DNA of 39,473 nucleotides from JALOAT01 sp041687015 (GCA_041687015.1 JAWLCT010000031.1:1-39473); one strand, 5' to 3'; positions 23,752 to 32,713 are shown, counted from the first letter of the stretch. Notes: generated by a model not told the origin, from the letters alone. A program made the numbers and translations.

Positions 23752-25377
23752 ATGTTCAGTCATATGCGGATCGGTATGCGCTTGGGTCTTGGTTTTGGTG
23801 CCCTCATGGCGCTGCTCGTCACTGTTGCAGTGATAGGTATCACCCGCCTGGGGGCTTTGGATGATCAGATCGCCAAGCTGGTCGAGGACCGCTATCCAAA
23901 AACGGTGTGGGCGAACAGCATCATCGATCAGGTTAACGTCACGGCGCGTGCCGTTCGTAACATGCTGCTGCTTACCAACCCTGACGAAATCAAGGCAGAG
24001 GCAGCGCGGACCGTGCATGCCAAGGAGGTCATCGATGAAGAGCTGAGCCGGCTTTCAGCGAGCATCGCCAGTGAGGAGGGCAAACGTCGGCTCAAGGCCG
24101 TGACGGACGCGCGAGCGGATTACGTGGCGGATCAGGCGACATTGTTAAAGCTCATCGAGAACCACCAGCGCGACGACGCCGGCGTGTTCATGGTCGCTAA
24201 TCTACGGAAGACGCAGGCAGCCTATCTGGATGCGCTGAACCGCCTCATCGAATTTCAGGGCAAGCTGATGGAGCAAGGCGGCGCCGAGGCAGCGGCGGAG
24301 TATCGCATGGCGCTGAATACGACGCTCGCGATTACCGGCGCAGCCGTATTACTGGCGCTTGGCATCGCGTTCTGGATAACCCGCAGCATCACGCGACCGC
24401 TCAACGAAGCCGTGCACGTCGCGAACCAATTGGCAGAAGGTAACCTCGCCATTCATGTGGAGGCCAAATCGCGCGATGAGACCGGCCAATTGCTGCAGGC
24501 AATGGCGCAAATGGTCACCAAGCTGTCGGAAGTCATCGGCGAAATAAATACGGCGACGGATGCCCTTTCGAGTGCCTCGGAAGAGGTCGCGGCGACCGCC
24601 CAGTCCTTGAGCCAGGGTGCCACGGAACAAGCGGCAAGTGTCGAAGAAACCAGCGCCTCGCTCGAGCAGATGGGCGCCTCTGTCAAGCAGAATGCGGAGA
24701 ATGCCAAGGTTACCGATGGCATCGCCACCACCTCTGCACAGCTTGGCCAGGAAGGCGGCAACGCGGTGCACGAAACCGTCGCAGCGATGAAGCAGATCGC
24801 GGACAAAATCGGGATCATCGAAGACATTGCCTACAAGACCAATCTGCTGGCGCTCAATGCAGCCATCGAAGCGGCGCGTGCGGGTGAACACGGCAAGGGC
24901 TTCGCGGTGGTGGCCGACGAGGTTCGCAAGCTGGCGGAACGCAGCCAGGTGTCTGCGCAGGAAATCTCGGGGCTTGCTGGTGACAGCGTGAAAATCGCCG
25001 AGCGCGCGGGCAAGCTGCTCGAAGAGATCGTGCCCAATATCAAGAAAACCGCTGAACTGGTTCAGGAGATCACGGCCGCGTCGGAGGAGCAGGCGACGGG
25101 CGTGGCACAGGTAAATACCGCGGTGTCGCAGCTCGACAAAGTGTCACAGCAGAGCGCCTCGAGTTCCGAAGAACTGGCCTCCACGGCGGAGGAGATGAGT
25201 TCCCAAGCCCAGCAACTGGCGCAGACCGTCTCGTTCTTCCGGCTTTCGGATGAAGCCCGCATCTCCCCTGTGAAAATGCCGGCAAAGAAACAGCGTAAGC
25301 CGGCCGATACGCAACCCACCCACGATGAAAAACATTTCTCGGGTGACTTCGAACGCTTCGGGCTGGAGGGTGCGTGA
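23752..25377 (+). CDS. Methyl-accepting chemotaxis protein, 4-helix-bundle sensor
   Basis: A 541-residue classical MCP. TM1 about 9-31; a periplasmic four-helix bundle (4HB_MCP type) about 32-190; TM2 about 191-213; HAMP (ITRPLNEAVHVANQLAEGNL); then signalling domain with tip DIAYKTNLLALNAAIEAARAGEHGKGFAVV. No C-terminal NWETF-type CheR docking peptide is present. The kinase-control module is nearly identical to that of the MCP at 28860 (see the repeat entries), while the sensor halves differ. Downstream cheW overlaps the stop. Confidence 0.95.
   Translation: MFSHMRIGMRLGLGFGALMALLVTVAVIGITRLGALDDQIAKLVEDRYPKTVWANSIIDQVNVTARAVRNMLLLTNPDEIKAEAARTVHAKEVIDEELSRLSASIASEEGKRRLKAVTDARADYVADQATLLKLIENHQRDDAGVFMVANLRKTQAAYLDALNRLIEFQGKLMEQGGAEAAAEYRMALNTTLAITGAAVLLALGIAFWITRSITRPLNEAVHVANQLAEGNLAIHVEAKSRDETGQLLQAMAQMVTKLSEVIGEINTATDALSSASEEVAATAQSLSQGATEQAASVEETSASLEQMGASVKQNAENAKVTDGIATTSAQLGQEGGNAVHETVAAMKQIADKIGIIEDIAYKTNLLALNAAIEAARAGEHGKGFAVVADEVRKLAERSQVSAQEISGLAGDSVKIAERAGKLLEEIVPNIKKTAELVQEITAASEEQATGVAQVNTAVSQLDKVSQQSASSSEELASTAEEMSSQAQQLAQTVSFFRLSDEARISPVKMPAKKQRKPADTQPTHDEKHFSGDFERFGLEGA
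24754..25116 (+). repeat. Signalling-module paralogous copy A (MCP 23752)
   Basis: This stretch encodes 121 residues, starting GGNAVHET and ending GVAQVN, that are identical in amino-acid sequence to those encoded at 29838-30200. The nucleotides differ at many third positions, so the copies are an old duplication held by selection rather than a recent copy. Confidence 0.85.
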
Positions 25378-25946
25378 TGGCTGGCGGGACGGCGGTGGTT
25401 GCCCCGTCCGGCGCGGGACCGGGCGGCGTGGGCATGGGCCACACGGATAAGTACCTGACGGTCAGCCTGGGTGACGCACGCTTCGGCATCCCTGTGTCGC
25501 GGGTGAAAGAGATCATCGAATGCGACGCCATCACCCCGCTGCCCATGGCTCCGGCGGCCGTGCGCGGCACTATCAACCTGCGCGGCCGGGTCGTGCCGGT
25601 GGTGGACCTGGCCGTACGCTTCGGCCAGGGACCCATGACCATCGGCCGGCGCACCTGCATCGTGATTGCGGAGGTCGAAGGGAGCCGACGGGATCGTTCG
25701 TTCGATTTCGGGCTCCTTATCGATGCCGTCAATGAGGTGGTGGATATTGCGCCGGGCGACATCGAACCGGCGCCCACCATGGATGGCTCGATACGCACCG
25801 ACTTCGCCCTCGGCATGGGCAAGGTGCGTGGTGCGTTCGTGCTGCTGCTGAAGATTGAAGCACTGGTGGCAGTGGCGGAAATCGAGGGGTTGACCTCTTC
25901 CATGCCACTGCCGCCACCGGAAACCGGAGGAGGAAGCCATGGATGA
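25377..25946 (+). CDS. cheW: CheW coupling protein 1
   Basis: A 189-residue CheW-family adaptor. The CheW fold covers about 23-170: KYLTVSLGDARFGIPVSRVKEII, then RGTINLRGRVVPVVDLAVRF and FGLLIDAVNEVV, all typical. The ATG at 25377 is favoured because GGAGG lies 7 bp upstream; the GTG at 25374 is an alternative. The A of the MCP stop is shared with the start. A Gly/Ala-rich N-terminal extension of about 22 residues and a Pro-rich C-terminus are unusual. A second cheW follows immediately. Confidence 0.93.
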   Translation: MAGGTAVVAPSGAGPGGVGMGHTDKYLTVSLGDARFGIPVSRVKEIIECDAITPLPMAPAAVRGTINLRGRVVPVVDLAVRFGQGPMTIGRRTCIVIAEVEGSRRDRSFDFGLLIDAVNEVVDIAPGDIEPAPTMDGSIRTDFALGMGKVRGAFVLLLKIEALVAVAEIEGLTSSMPLPPPETGGGSHG

Positions 25947-26448
25947 ACGGGTACCGGTATCCGCCGCGAGCGAACGCACGCAGTTCGTGGGCGGCAAGGT
26001 CCTCACGTTTTCGGTCGGAGGGGACGTCTACGCCATCGGAATTCAGGACATCAAGGAAATCATCGAGTACGGGGGTGTCACTCGGGTTCCCATGGTGAAC
26101 CGTCAGATAGGCGGTGTTCTCAACCTGCGCGGACGTATCGTGCCGGTGGTGGATCTCGCCGAACGTCTGCAGCTGCCCAGCGATGGCGCGGGCCGGCGGT
26201 CGTGTGTCGTGGTTCTCGACGTGAAAAACGGCGACGACGCGATGGAGTTGGGAATGATGGTCAGCGCCGTCAACCAGGTGATCACGGTCGAAGAAACCGA
26301 CCTGCAGCCTGCGCCGAGCTTCGGCACTCGCATCCGTGATGACTTCATCCTGTCCATGGCCAGGATCGGGGGCGAATTTGTGGTGATCCTTGACCACCCC
26401 ACAGTGCTGTCCATTGACGAAATGGCAGAGGCGGTGCCATGCATCTGA
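25939..26448 (+). CDS. cheW: CheW coupling protein 2
   Basis: A 169-residue CheW. Its fold includes VLTFSVGGDVYAIGIQDIKEIIEYGGVTRVP, given here only as residues 21-51, and GGVLNLRGRIVPVVDLAERL, then MMVSAVNQVITVEETDLQPAP. It overlaps cheW1 by 8 bp and cheR by 10 bp. It is clearly a paralogue of the preceding gene but has diverged, so the two may occupy different positions in the receptor-kinase array. Confidence 0.94.
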   Translation: MDERVPVSAASERTQFVGGKVLTFSVGGDVYAIGIQDIKEIIEYGGVTRVPMVNRQIGGVLNLRGRIVPVVDLAERLQLPSDGAGRRSCVVVLDVKNGDDAMELGMMVSAVNQVITVEETDLQPAPSFGTRIRDDFILSMARIGGEFVVILDHPTVLSIDEMAEAVPCI

Positions 26449-27284
26449 TAACGCGCAAGCAGCCGTCGCCGGAACCCGCCTGGGTGCCGCCGCCACTGCA
26501 CGAAAAGGAGTTCGAGCGGATACGCGGCCTGTTGTTCGAGTGGGCCGGGATCAGTATGAACGACTCGAAAAAGGCCTTGGTCAGTTCGCGCCTGGAAAGT
26601 CGGTTGCGCCAACTCGGCCTGCGCAGTTTCAGTGATTATTGCCGCCTCGTCGAGCATGACCAGGGCAACGAGCGACAGGTCATGGTGGACCTGCTGACCA
26701 CTAACGAAACCCATTTTTTCCGAGAGCCGCGCCATTTCGAATATCTGGCGGCGCATATCCTGCCGTCGATGAAACGAGCCGGAAACCTGCGTATCTGGAG
26801 CGCTGCCTGTTCGACGGGGGAGGAAGTCTACAGCCTGGCCATGACGCTGGCGGAACACCACGATGGGGATAACTGGAAGGTATTCGGTTCCGATATCAGC
26901 CGCCGTGTTCTCGATGTGGCAAAGAAGGCTGTTTACCCCATGAGCTCGGCCAACGAAATCCCGCACCGCTATCTCTCGCGTTTTTGCCTGAAGGGTGTGC
27001 GCAGCCAGCATGGCTCGTTCACTGTCGACCCAAATTTGCGGCGGCGCACGGAATTCTTTCCCATCAATTTGAACGGCAGCTGGCCGGACATGGATTCCTT
27101 CCATGTCATTTTTCTGAGAAACGTCATGATCTATTTCGATACGGATACGCGTCGCAAGCTGGTGGCGCGCTTGCGGCAGAAGCTGGTGCCCGGTGGTTTT
27201 CTCATTGTCGGCCATGCCGAGAGCATGACCGTGCTCGACGGCGGGTTTTCATGTATCCGGCCCTCGATCTACCAGCTGCGGTGA
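26439..27284 (+). CDS. cheR: Chemoreceptor glutamate methyltransferase CheR
   Basis: A 281-residue CheR that methylates receptor glutamates with S-adenosylmethionine. Visible elements are the N-terminal helical domain (EFERIRGLLFEWAGI), TTNETHFFREPRHFEYL, the SAM-binding segment WSAACSTGEEVYSLAM, the DISRRVLDVAKKAVY motif, and FLRNVMIYFD. It overlaps cheW2 by 10 bp and precedes cheB by 6 bp. Confidence 0.96.
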   Translation: MHLITRKQPSPEPAWVPPPLHEKEFERIRGLLFEWAGISMNDSKKALVSSRLESRLRQLGLRSFSDYCRLVEHDQGNERQVMVDLLTTNETHFFREPRHFEYLAAHILPSMKRAGNLRIWSAACSTGEEVYSLAMTLAEHHDGDNWKVFGSDISRRVLDVAKKAVYPMSSANEIPHRYLSRFCLKGVRSQHGSFTVDPNLRRRTEFFPINLNGSWPDMDSFHVIFLRNVMIYFDTDTRRKLVARLRQKLVPGGFLIVGHAESMTVLDGGFSCIRPSIYQLR

Positions 27285-27290
27285 GGCGCC

Positions 27291-28361
27291 ATGGGTGAAC
27301 AGCGCACCTCTGTCCTGGTGGTCGACGATTCGGCCGTGATCCGCCGTGTGCTCACCGACGTTCTGTCGTCCGACCCTGACATCGACGTGATAGGGGCGGC
27401 GTCGGACCCGATATTCGCGATGAACCATATGCGACGGCATTGGCCCGACGTGATTGTGCTCGATGTGGAAATGCCGCGTATGGATGGGATTACGTTCCTG
27501 CGCAAAATCATGGCGGAGCGGCCCACGCCGGTGATCATCTGCTCCTCACTGACTGAGCAGGGGGCGGAAACCACCATCCAGGCCCTCAGCGCCGGTGCGG
27601 TGGAAATCGTCACCAAACCGAAGCTCGGGGTGAAGGGTTTTCTGCAGAGCGAGGGGGCGCATCTTGCGCGGTTGGTGAAGTCAGCTGCACGGATCCGCAG
27701 CGACCGTCTCGCCTTGCATGTCTCGCGCTCCGTTTCGGCGCCGATCCCCGCCAACCCGATGGCGGAGACCACGGACCGCGTCGTGGCCATCGGGACATCC
27801 ACCGGAGGCACCCAGGCACTCGAAGTCGTGTTGACGGCCCTGCCTGCGGTGGTGCCCGGTATCGTGGTCGTGCAGCATATGCCGGAAAAATTCACCTCGG
27901 CATTTGCGCAGCGCCTGGACAACCTGTGCAACATCGAGGTCCGTGAGGCCCGCGACCATGATCGGGTGATTCCCGGGTTCGCCTACATCGCGCCAGGCGG
28001 GCGCCATATGCTCATGCGCAGGAGCGGCGCGCAGTACTACGTGGAAGTGCGCGACGGCCCGGTGGTCAACCACCATCGGCCTTCGGTGGACGTGCTTTTC
28101 CAGTCGGTCGCCAAAGCAGCCGGGGCAAACGCACTTGGCATCATCATGACGGGTATGGGCGATGACGGTGCGGAAGGCATACGCCAAATGCATTCGGCCG
28201 GCGCGCATACCATCGCCCAGGACGAACAGAGCTGCGTGGTGTTCGGAATGCCCAAAGAGGCGATAAAGAGAGGCGGCATTTCGTCCGTGCAGCCGCTGGA
28301 CAGCATCGCCGGCGAAATCGTGCGCTACGGTGCGGCAGCCAGGGAGAAAGCGCGTGCCTAG
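27291..28361 (+). CDS. cheB: Chemotaxis methylesterase/deamidase CheB
   Basis: A 356-residue CheB. Receiver with D58 in VLDVEMPRMDG, linker from about 125, and the methylesterase domain with catalytic S170 (GTSTGGTQA), H196 (VVQHMPEKF) and the aspartate pair D291/D292 (TGMGDDGAEG). It is a normal full-length protein that pairs with CheR for adaptation. No CheD is found, so receptor deamidation relies on CheB. The next receiver gene begins within its last codons. Confidence 0.96.
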   Translation: MGEQRTSVLVVDDSAVIRRVLTDVLSSDPDIDVIGAASDPIFAMNHMRRHWPDVIVLDVEMPRMDGITFLRKIMAERPTPVIICSSLTEQGAETTIQALSAGAVEIVTKPKLGVKGFLQSEGAHLARLVKSAARIRSDRLALHVSRSVSAPIPANPMAETTDRVVAIGTSTGGTQALEVVLTALPAVVPGIVVVQHMPEKFTSAFAQRLDNLCNIEVREARDHDRVIPGFAYIAPGGRHMLMRRSGAQYYVEVRDGPVVNHHRPSVDVLFQSVAKAAGANALGIIMTGMGDDGAEGIRQMHSAGAHTIAQDEQSCVVFGMPKEAIKRGGISSVQPLDSIAGEIVRYGAAAREKARA

Positions 28362-28785
28362 CCCCGCACTCCTGTTAGTCGATGACGACCCGTACATCCT
28401 GCATTCCCTCGTGCGCATGACCAAAAAACGTGGTTATGCGGTGCGTACCGCCACGCACGGAAAAGAAGCACTCAACATGCTCGATGGTGTCGGTGTCGTG
28501 TTGTCAGATTTCAATATGCCCGGCATCAATGGCATCGAATTGCTGAACACGGTGCGTGACCGCTGCCCAGGGGTGATCCGTTACTTGCTTACCGGGTCAC
28601 TGGATTTTCCGTCGGTGCATAAAGCCGTTGCGAAAGGTGTGGCCTGCGCAGCCTTTGCCAAGCCATGGGACGAAGGACTGCTGCTCTTCGCGATAAGGCG
28701 GGGTCTCGAACAGTCTGCGGAACGCTGGACAATCCAGCCGACGGCACAGGAGGGCCTGGCGCTGAGCACCGCTCCATTCGTGTAA
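28354..28785 (+). CDS. Stand-alone response-regulator receiver with KPW motif
   Basis: A 143-residue single receiver domain. D10-D12 acidic cluster, D52 in VLSDFNMPGING, and the lysine in FAKPWDEG. The KPW motif is typical of RpfG/FixJ-like and HD-GYP-linked receivers rather than CheY. The GTG start at 28354 has an AGGGAG site and overlaps the cheB stop by 8 bp; an earlier GTG at 28330 is less likely. It is a second candidate CheA target that could route the signal away from the motor. Confidence 0.85.
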   Translation: MPSPALLLVDDDPYILHSLVRMTKKRGYAVRTATHGKEALNMLDGVGVVLSDFNMPGINGIELLNTVRDRCPGVIRYLLTGSLDFPSVHKAVAKGVACAAFAKPWDEGLLLFAIRRGLEQSAERWTIQPTAQEGLALSTAPFV

Positions 28786-28859
28786 CGACGAGGGGAGAGC
28801 TTAAAAAGCGTACATACCAACAGGTGATGGAAAGGGCTCAGGCCCAAGGAGGTAGGATC

Positions 28860-30470
28860 ATGCGGAAGCAACTGAAAATCGGGACGAGGCTGGCTTCGGG
28901 CTTCGGGACCGTGATGGGGTTGACCCTGCTGATGGGGGTTATCGTGTTCTGGAAGGTCAATCAAGTTCAAGTCCTCTGGAATGAATTTTCCGGGACAGGG
29001 TTGGCCAAGCAGCGAGCTATCACCGAAGCACAAATTCACCTTGGTGACGGAATTCATCATTTCAAGAACTATGTCCTGCGCGGCGGTAAGTACGCCCAGA
29101 CCTTCGATAGCGATATGGGTGGCCTGGAAAAGGCAGTGGTGTTGTATGAGAACGCGCACCCATCCCCCGAGGAAAAGGAACTGCTTTCCGCCGTTCGGGC
29201 GGGAATCCAGGAATATCGCCAGGCCATGGCAAGTCTCACGGACATGCGGGCCCGCGGTGCCGGTATCGAGGACATGGACCGGTCCATCAAAGGCGCCGAC
29301 AAAGGCATCGCTCAGGCACTGGCCGGCCTGCAGACACTCAGCAGTGAGGCATCGGAACGGGACGAAGCTATCTTCGGCGACTTGATCCGCGAGGTGAAGT
29401 CGTGGGTGTCCGGGGTTTCCGGCGTCATCGTGATCCTCGCTATGGCCATTGCCTACTTCATTACCATCAGCATCACACGCCCATTGCGGGAGGCCGTCGG
29501 TATCTCTCGACGCATTGCGGAAGGCGACCTGACGGTGCGTGTGCCCGACGCGGGCACCGACGAGACCGGCCAGTTGCTGGGCGCGATGGCAGATATGGTC
29601 GCCCGTCTGTCGGGTGTCGCCCAGGAGATCGGCACCGCAGCGCAGGCATTGTCCAGTGCGTCCGAACAGGTATCAGCGACTGCGCAATCCCTCAGCCAGG
29701 GCGCCACGGAACAGGCGGCCAGCGTGGAAGAGACGAGCGCCTCGCTCGAGCAGATGAGCGCTTCGGTGAAGCAGAATGCAGAAAATGCCAAGGTCACCGA
29801 TTCCATCGCCACCACCTCGGCTGACATCGGCGCAGAAGGCGGTAATGCGGTGCACGAGACGGTCGCAGCGATGAAGCAGATTGCCGACAAGATCGGCATC
29901 ATCGAAGACATCGCCTATAAGACCAATCTCCTGGCGCTGAACGCAGCCATCGAAGCGGCACGCGCGGGCGAACACGGCAAAGGTTTCGCAGTCGTGGCCG
30001 ACGAGGTGCGCAAGCTGGCCGAGCGCAGCCAGGTATCGGCCCAGGAGATTTCCGGGCTCGCCGGTGACAGTGTGAAGATCGCCGAGCGCGCCGGCAAGTT
30101 GCTCGAAGAAATCGTTCCCAACATCAAAAAGACCGCCGAACTGGTTCAGGAGATCACGGCGGCGTCGGAGGAACAGGCCACCGGCGTGGCCCAGGTCAAC
30201 AATGCGGTATCTCAGCTCGACAAGGTGTCTCAGCAGAGTGCTTCAAGTTCCGAAGAACTGGCCGCCACGGCGGAGGAAATGAGTTCTCAGGCCCAGCAGC
30301 TGTCCCGTACTGTCGCCTTCTTCCGGCTGTCGGATGTCGCCCACGGTGCGCTTGTGGAAGCGGCCGCGGGAATGCGCAGAATGACACGGGCTGGTTCAGC
30401 GTCGGAGGAAGAACATGCCGCCGGTGTGCTGGGCGATGCACCTCTGGGCTTGAAAGGGGCCACCGCATGA
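28860..30470 (+). CDS. Methyl-accepting chemotaxis protein with single periplasmic helical sensor
   Basis: A 536-residue MCP. An open frame extends back to 28665, but a very strong AAGGAGGT site at 28846-28853 fixes the start at 28860. TM1 about 13-33, periplasmic helical domain 34-181 with HHFKNYVLRGGKY at 66-78, TM2 about 182-203, HAMP, then signalling domain. The signature in the sensor resembles four-helix-bundle/CHASE3-like domains. From about residue 320 it matches the MCP at 23752 almost residue for residue. No pentapeptide docking tail. The stop overlaps the next ORF (ATGA). Confidence 0.94.
   Translation: MRKQLKIGTRLASGFGTVMGLTLLMGVIVFWKVNQVQVLWNEFSGTGLAKQRAITEAQIHLGDGIHHFKNYVLRGGKYAQTFDSDMGGLEKAVVLYENAHPSPEEKELLSAVRAGIQEYRQAMASLTDMRARGAGIEDMDRSIKGADKGIAQALAGLQTLSSEASERDEAIFGDLIREVKSWVSGVSGVIVILAMAIAYFITISITRPLREAVGISRRIAEGDLTVRVPDAGTDETGQLLGAMADMVARLSGVAQEIGTAAQALSSASEQVSATAQSLSQGATEQAASVEETSASLEQMSASVKQNAENAKVTDSIATTSADIGAEGGNAVHETVAAMKQIADKIGIIEDIAYKTNLLALNAAIEAARAGEHGKGFAVVADEVRKLAERSQVSAQEISGLAGDSVKIAERAGKLLEEIVPNIKKTAELVQEITAASEEQATGVAQVNNAVSQLDKVSQQSASSSEELAATAEEMSSQAQQLSRTVAFFRLSDVAHGALVEAAAGMRRMTRAGSASEEEHAAGVLGDAPLGLKGATA
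29838..30200 (+). repeat. Signalling-module paralogous copy B (MCP 28860)
   Basis: Partner of 24754-25116: the same 121 residues, with scattered silent changes. The sensor halves of the two MCPs are unrelated in detail. Confidence 0.85.
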
Positions 30471-31030
30471 TCCCGCATGGCACCAACGCAAAGGCGCCAG
30501 CCGGACTGTTGATCCCTGCACTGATCATGGCCGTGGGATGGTTGCTGCTATGGCTGGTGGGCGACGGCTGGGCGGCAACCGGGGATGGCACCGTCGGGCT
30601 GTTGCTCCTGATGTTCCTGTCGCTGTTATTGGGGTTGGCTCTCGACCGCTGGCCAAGTCCCAGCTCAGGCGCCCGCGCAACCCGGCCTGCCTGTGTCACC
30701 AGGGCGGAACAGGCGGACGAGTCCGAAGGTTCGCCTTCCATTTCAGTGGATGAGCCACGCGCCCCGGCATACACCTCGGAACGCCTCGCGGTGTGCGGCC
30801 TTTTCTGCGCAGGCAACCCGACCCGCGACGAGTGCAAGTCCCAGGCGTCGGACCGCCACCCCAGTCGGGAACAGCGGGGCGGCTGCACCACGGAAGGCTC
30901 TCAAAACACCACCGGTTTCGGCGGAGGTAGGTCTGACGAGGTTTGGCTCGCGGAGGGCATCGCCCACGAAACCAACTGGCGCCCGTTGCCGCCTGCTCGC
31001 CCACACTTTGATGCTCGCTCGGGCAGTTGA
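30467..31030 (+). CDS. Hypothetical membrane protein between two MCP genes
   Basis: A 187-residue ORF that starts on the stop of the preceding MCP (ATGA), so translation is probably coupled. Residues 13-37 and 43-60 are two strong membrane helices (LLIPALIMAVGWLLLWLV, and VGLLLLMFLSLLLGLAL). The rest, from about 65, is polar, low in hydrophobic residues and contains five cysteines (CGLFC, DEC, GGC region). The overlapping frames here are also open, so the soluble tail could be partly spurious. I recognise no family. It precedes the last MCP by 55 bp. Confidence 0.55.
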   Translation: MIPHGTNAKAPAGLLIPALIMAVGWLLLWLVGDGWAATGDGTVGLLLLMFLSLLLGLALDRWPSPSSGARATRPACVTRAEQADESEGSPSISVDEPRAPAYTSERLAVCGLFCAGNPTRDECKSQASDRHPSREQRGGCTTEGSQNTTGFGGGRSDEVWLAEGIAHETNWRPLPPARPHFDARSGS

Positions 31031-31085
31031 TGTGAATGTCATCGTCTGGCCACATCGGAGCGACCGGCACTCAGGGAGGGTCAAC

Positions 31086-32600
31086 ATGAAAATCGGCACA
31101 CGGCTCGGCGGGGGCATTGGCTTGATTCTGCTGCCCCTGGTGGTTGCTTCGGTCGTGACCTTGGTGGTGTTCCAGCGGGTGAGTCAGGCCAACCGCGACG
31201 CTACGGCCACGATGGAGCAGGCGATCTTCCAAGTGAAAAAGGAAGTGGATCATCTCGCCTGGACCAACCAGCTGAGCAACAGTTTCTTGCTCCAAACGGA
31301 ATTTACCGGACAGCTCGACTGGACACGCTGTGACTTCGGTCAGTGGTACTACAGTTTTCGTGCCAGTGAAGCATACCGACAGTCGAACCAAGCGTTTCGT
31401 TCCAGCTTCGAGGCAGTGGAGGGACCTCACCGGGCCTTGCATGAGTCCGCGAAATACATCGTGGCGCTGGTACGCGACGGCGATTCGTCGGCTGCGCGCA
31501 CGATCTACCATAAGCAAACCCTGCCACTGCTGACACAACTTCGCCACTTACTCAAGGATCTCGATGAGGCGTTGACCGATGAACGCAACAAGAAAGTCGC
31601 GACAGCCGAGCGCATGGCCGACATTGCACGCGCGTTGGTGGTCGCCGCGCTTATAGTGGCTTTGGTTATTGCGGTGCCGTTTGCCTTGCTGCTTACCCGC
31701 AGTGTCACTCGGCCGCTCCGCCACGCAGTCGAGGTGGCGAACCGGCTCGCACGTGGCGATCTAACCGTCCGTGTCGACGAAGGCAGGTGTGATGAGACCG
31801 GTGAACTCCTCGCGGCCCTCAGGTCCATGCTTGCCGCGCTGGCCGGGGTGGTTGCCGAGGTGAACCAGGCCGCCGGCGCCCTGTCCAGTGCGTCGGAACA
31901 GGTGAACGGCACGGCGCAGTCGCTGAGCGCCGGAGCGACGGAGTTGGCGGCGAACGTGGTGCAGACCGGGGCGGCCTTGACGCAGCTGACCGGCGCGGTG
32001 GAACAGAACACGGAAAACGCCAAGGCTACCGACGCGATAGCGGCTTCGTCATCCTTCCAGGCGGTCGAAGGCGGGCGTGCCGTGCGTGACACGGTGACGG
32101 CTATGCGCGGCATAAGCGAAAAGATCACGCTCATCGAGGATATCGCCTACAAGACCAACCTGCTGGCCCTCAACGCCGCCATCGAAGCCGCGCGCGCCGG
32201 CGGGCACGGCAAGGGTTTTTCTGTAGTGGCGGGTGAGGTTCGCAGCCTGGCCGAGCGCAGTCAGGCGGCGGCGCATGAGATTCGGCGCATGGCCAGTGAC
32301 AGCGTGAAGGTGGCAGAGGAGGCCGGACGTCTGCTGGAAGAAGTCGTCCCCGGGATCCGACGCACGGCAGAGCTGGTGCAACAAATTTCAGCGGCTTCGG
32401 GAGAACAGTCCACCGGGATTGGCCAATTGGGCGGTGGCATGCGGCAGCTGGATGGCGTGTCCCAGCAAACCGCGGCTGCCTCGGAGGAACTGGCAGCGGC
32501 AGCGGAAGAAGTGAACGAGCAGGCGCAACACCTGGCTAGCACCGTGTCCTTCTTCAAGTTGACGGGTGACGCGCCGGTGCTTGCGGCGCCGAAGGCATGA
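31086..32600 (+). CDS. Methyl-accepting chemotaxis protein with periplasmic CZB-like zinc-binding sensor
   Basis: A 504-residue MCP starting at 31086 after an AGGGAGGG site; the longer open frame to 30693 is rejected. TM1 11-31, periplasmic domain 32-185, TM2 186-206, HAMP from about 207. The periplasmic part carries a CZB-type set: H56 (DHLAW), C82 (TRCDFGQWYY), H115 and H119 (PHRALHES), with W59 and W87. Spacing matches the free-standing CZB protein at 12767 (C-FGQW and H-x3-H). CZB domains are usually cytoplasmic, so this topology is uncommon. The signalling tip (DIAYKTNLLALNAAIEAARAGGHGKGF) differs from the other MCPs at several positions, for example VAGEV for VADEV. Confidence 0.9.
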   Translation: MKIGTRLGGGIGLILLPLVVASVVTLVVFQRVSQANRDATATMEQAIFQVKKEVDHLAWTNQLSNSFLLQTEFTGQLDWTRCDFGQWYYSFRASEAYRQSNQAFRSSFEAVEGPHRALHESAKYIVALVRDGDSSAARTIYHKQTLPLLTQLRHLLKDLDEALTDERNKKVATAERMADIARALVVAALIVALVIAVPFALLLTRSVTRPLRHAVEVANRLARGDLTVRVDEGRCDETGELLAALRSMLAALAGVVAEVNQAAGALSSASEQVNGTAQSLSAGATELAANVVQTGAALTQLTGAVEQNTENAKATDAIAASSSFQAVEGGRAVRDTVTAMRGISEKITLIEDIAYKTNLLALNAAIEAARAGGHGKGFSVVAGEVRSLAERSQAAAHEIRRMASDSVKVAEEAGRLLEEVVPGIRRTAELVQQISAASGEQSTGIGQLGGGMRQLDGVSQQTAAASEELAAAAEEVNEQAQHLASTVSFFKLTGDAPVLAAPKA

Positions 32601-32642
32601 CGAATCAATGACGGCAATGCTTGAACGCTGCCAGGGATGTCA

Positions 32643-32652
32643 GCACGCGTGC
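32643..32652. promoter_or_regulatory. 10-bp perfect palindrome in the hydB promoter region
   Basis: GCACGCGTGC is a perfect palindrome that covers the expected -35 region of the extended -10 promoter at 32668-32676, so a repressor or activator site here would act on hydBGDA. Confidence 0.3.
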
Positions 32653-32667
32653 GTGTTCAGAACTTTA

Positions 32668-32676
32668 TGGTATAAC
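32668..32676 (+). promoter_or_regulatory. Extended -10 promoter candidate for hydB
   Basis: TGGTATAAC fits the TGN-TATAAT extended -10 form, 38 bp before the hydB GTG, in the only gap before the second hydrogenase operon. No good -35 box is 17 bp upstream, as is allowed for extended -10 promoters. Confidence 0.45.
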
Positions 32677-32713
32677 GAGCGCATATTTCGCGCACACAAG
32701 AGGGACACCAGTC

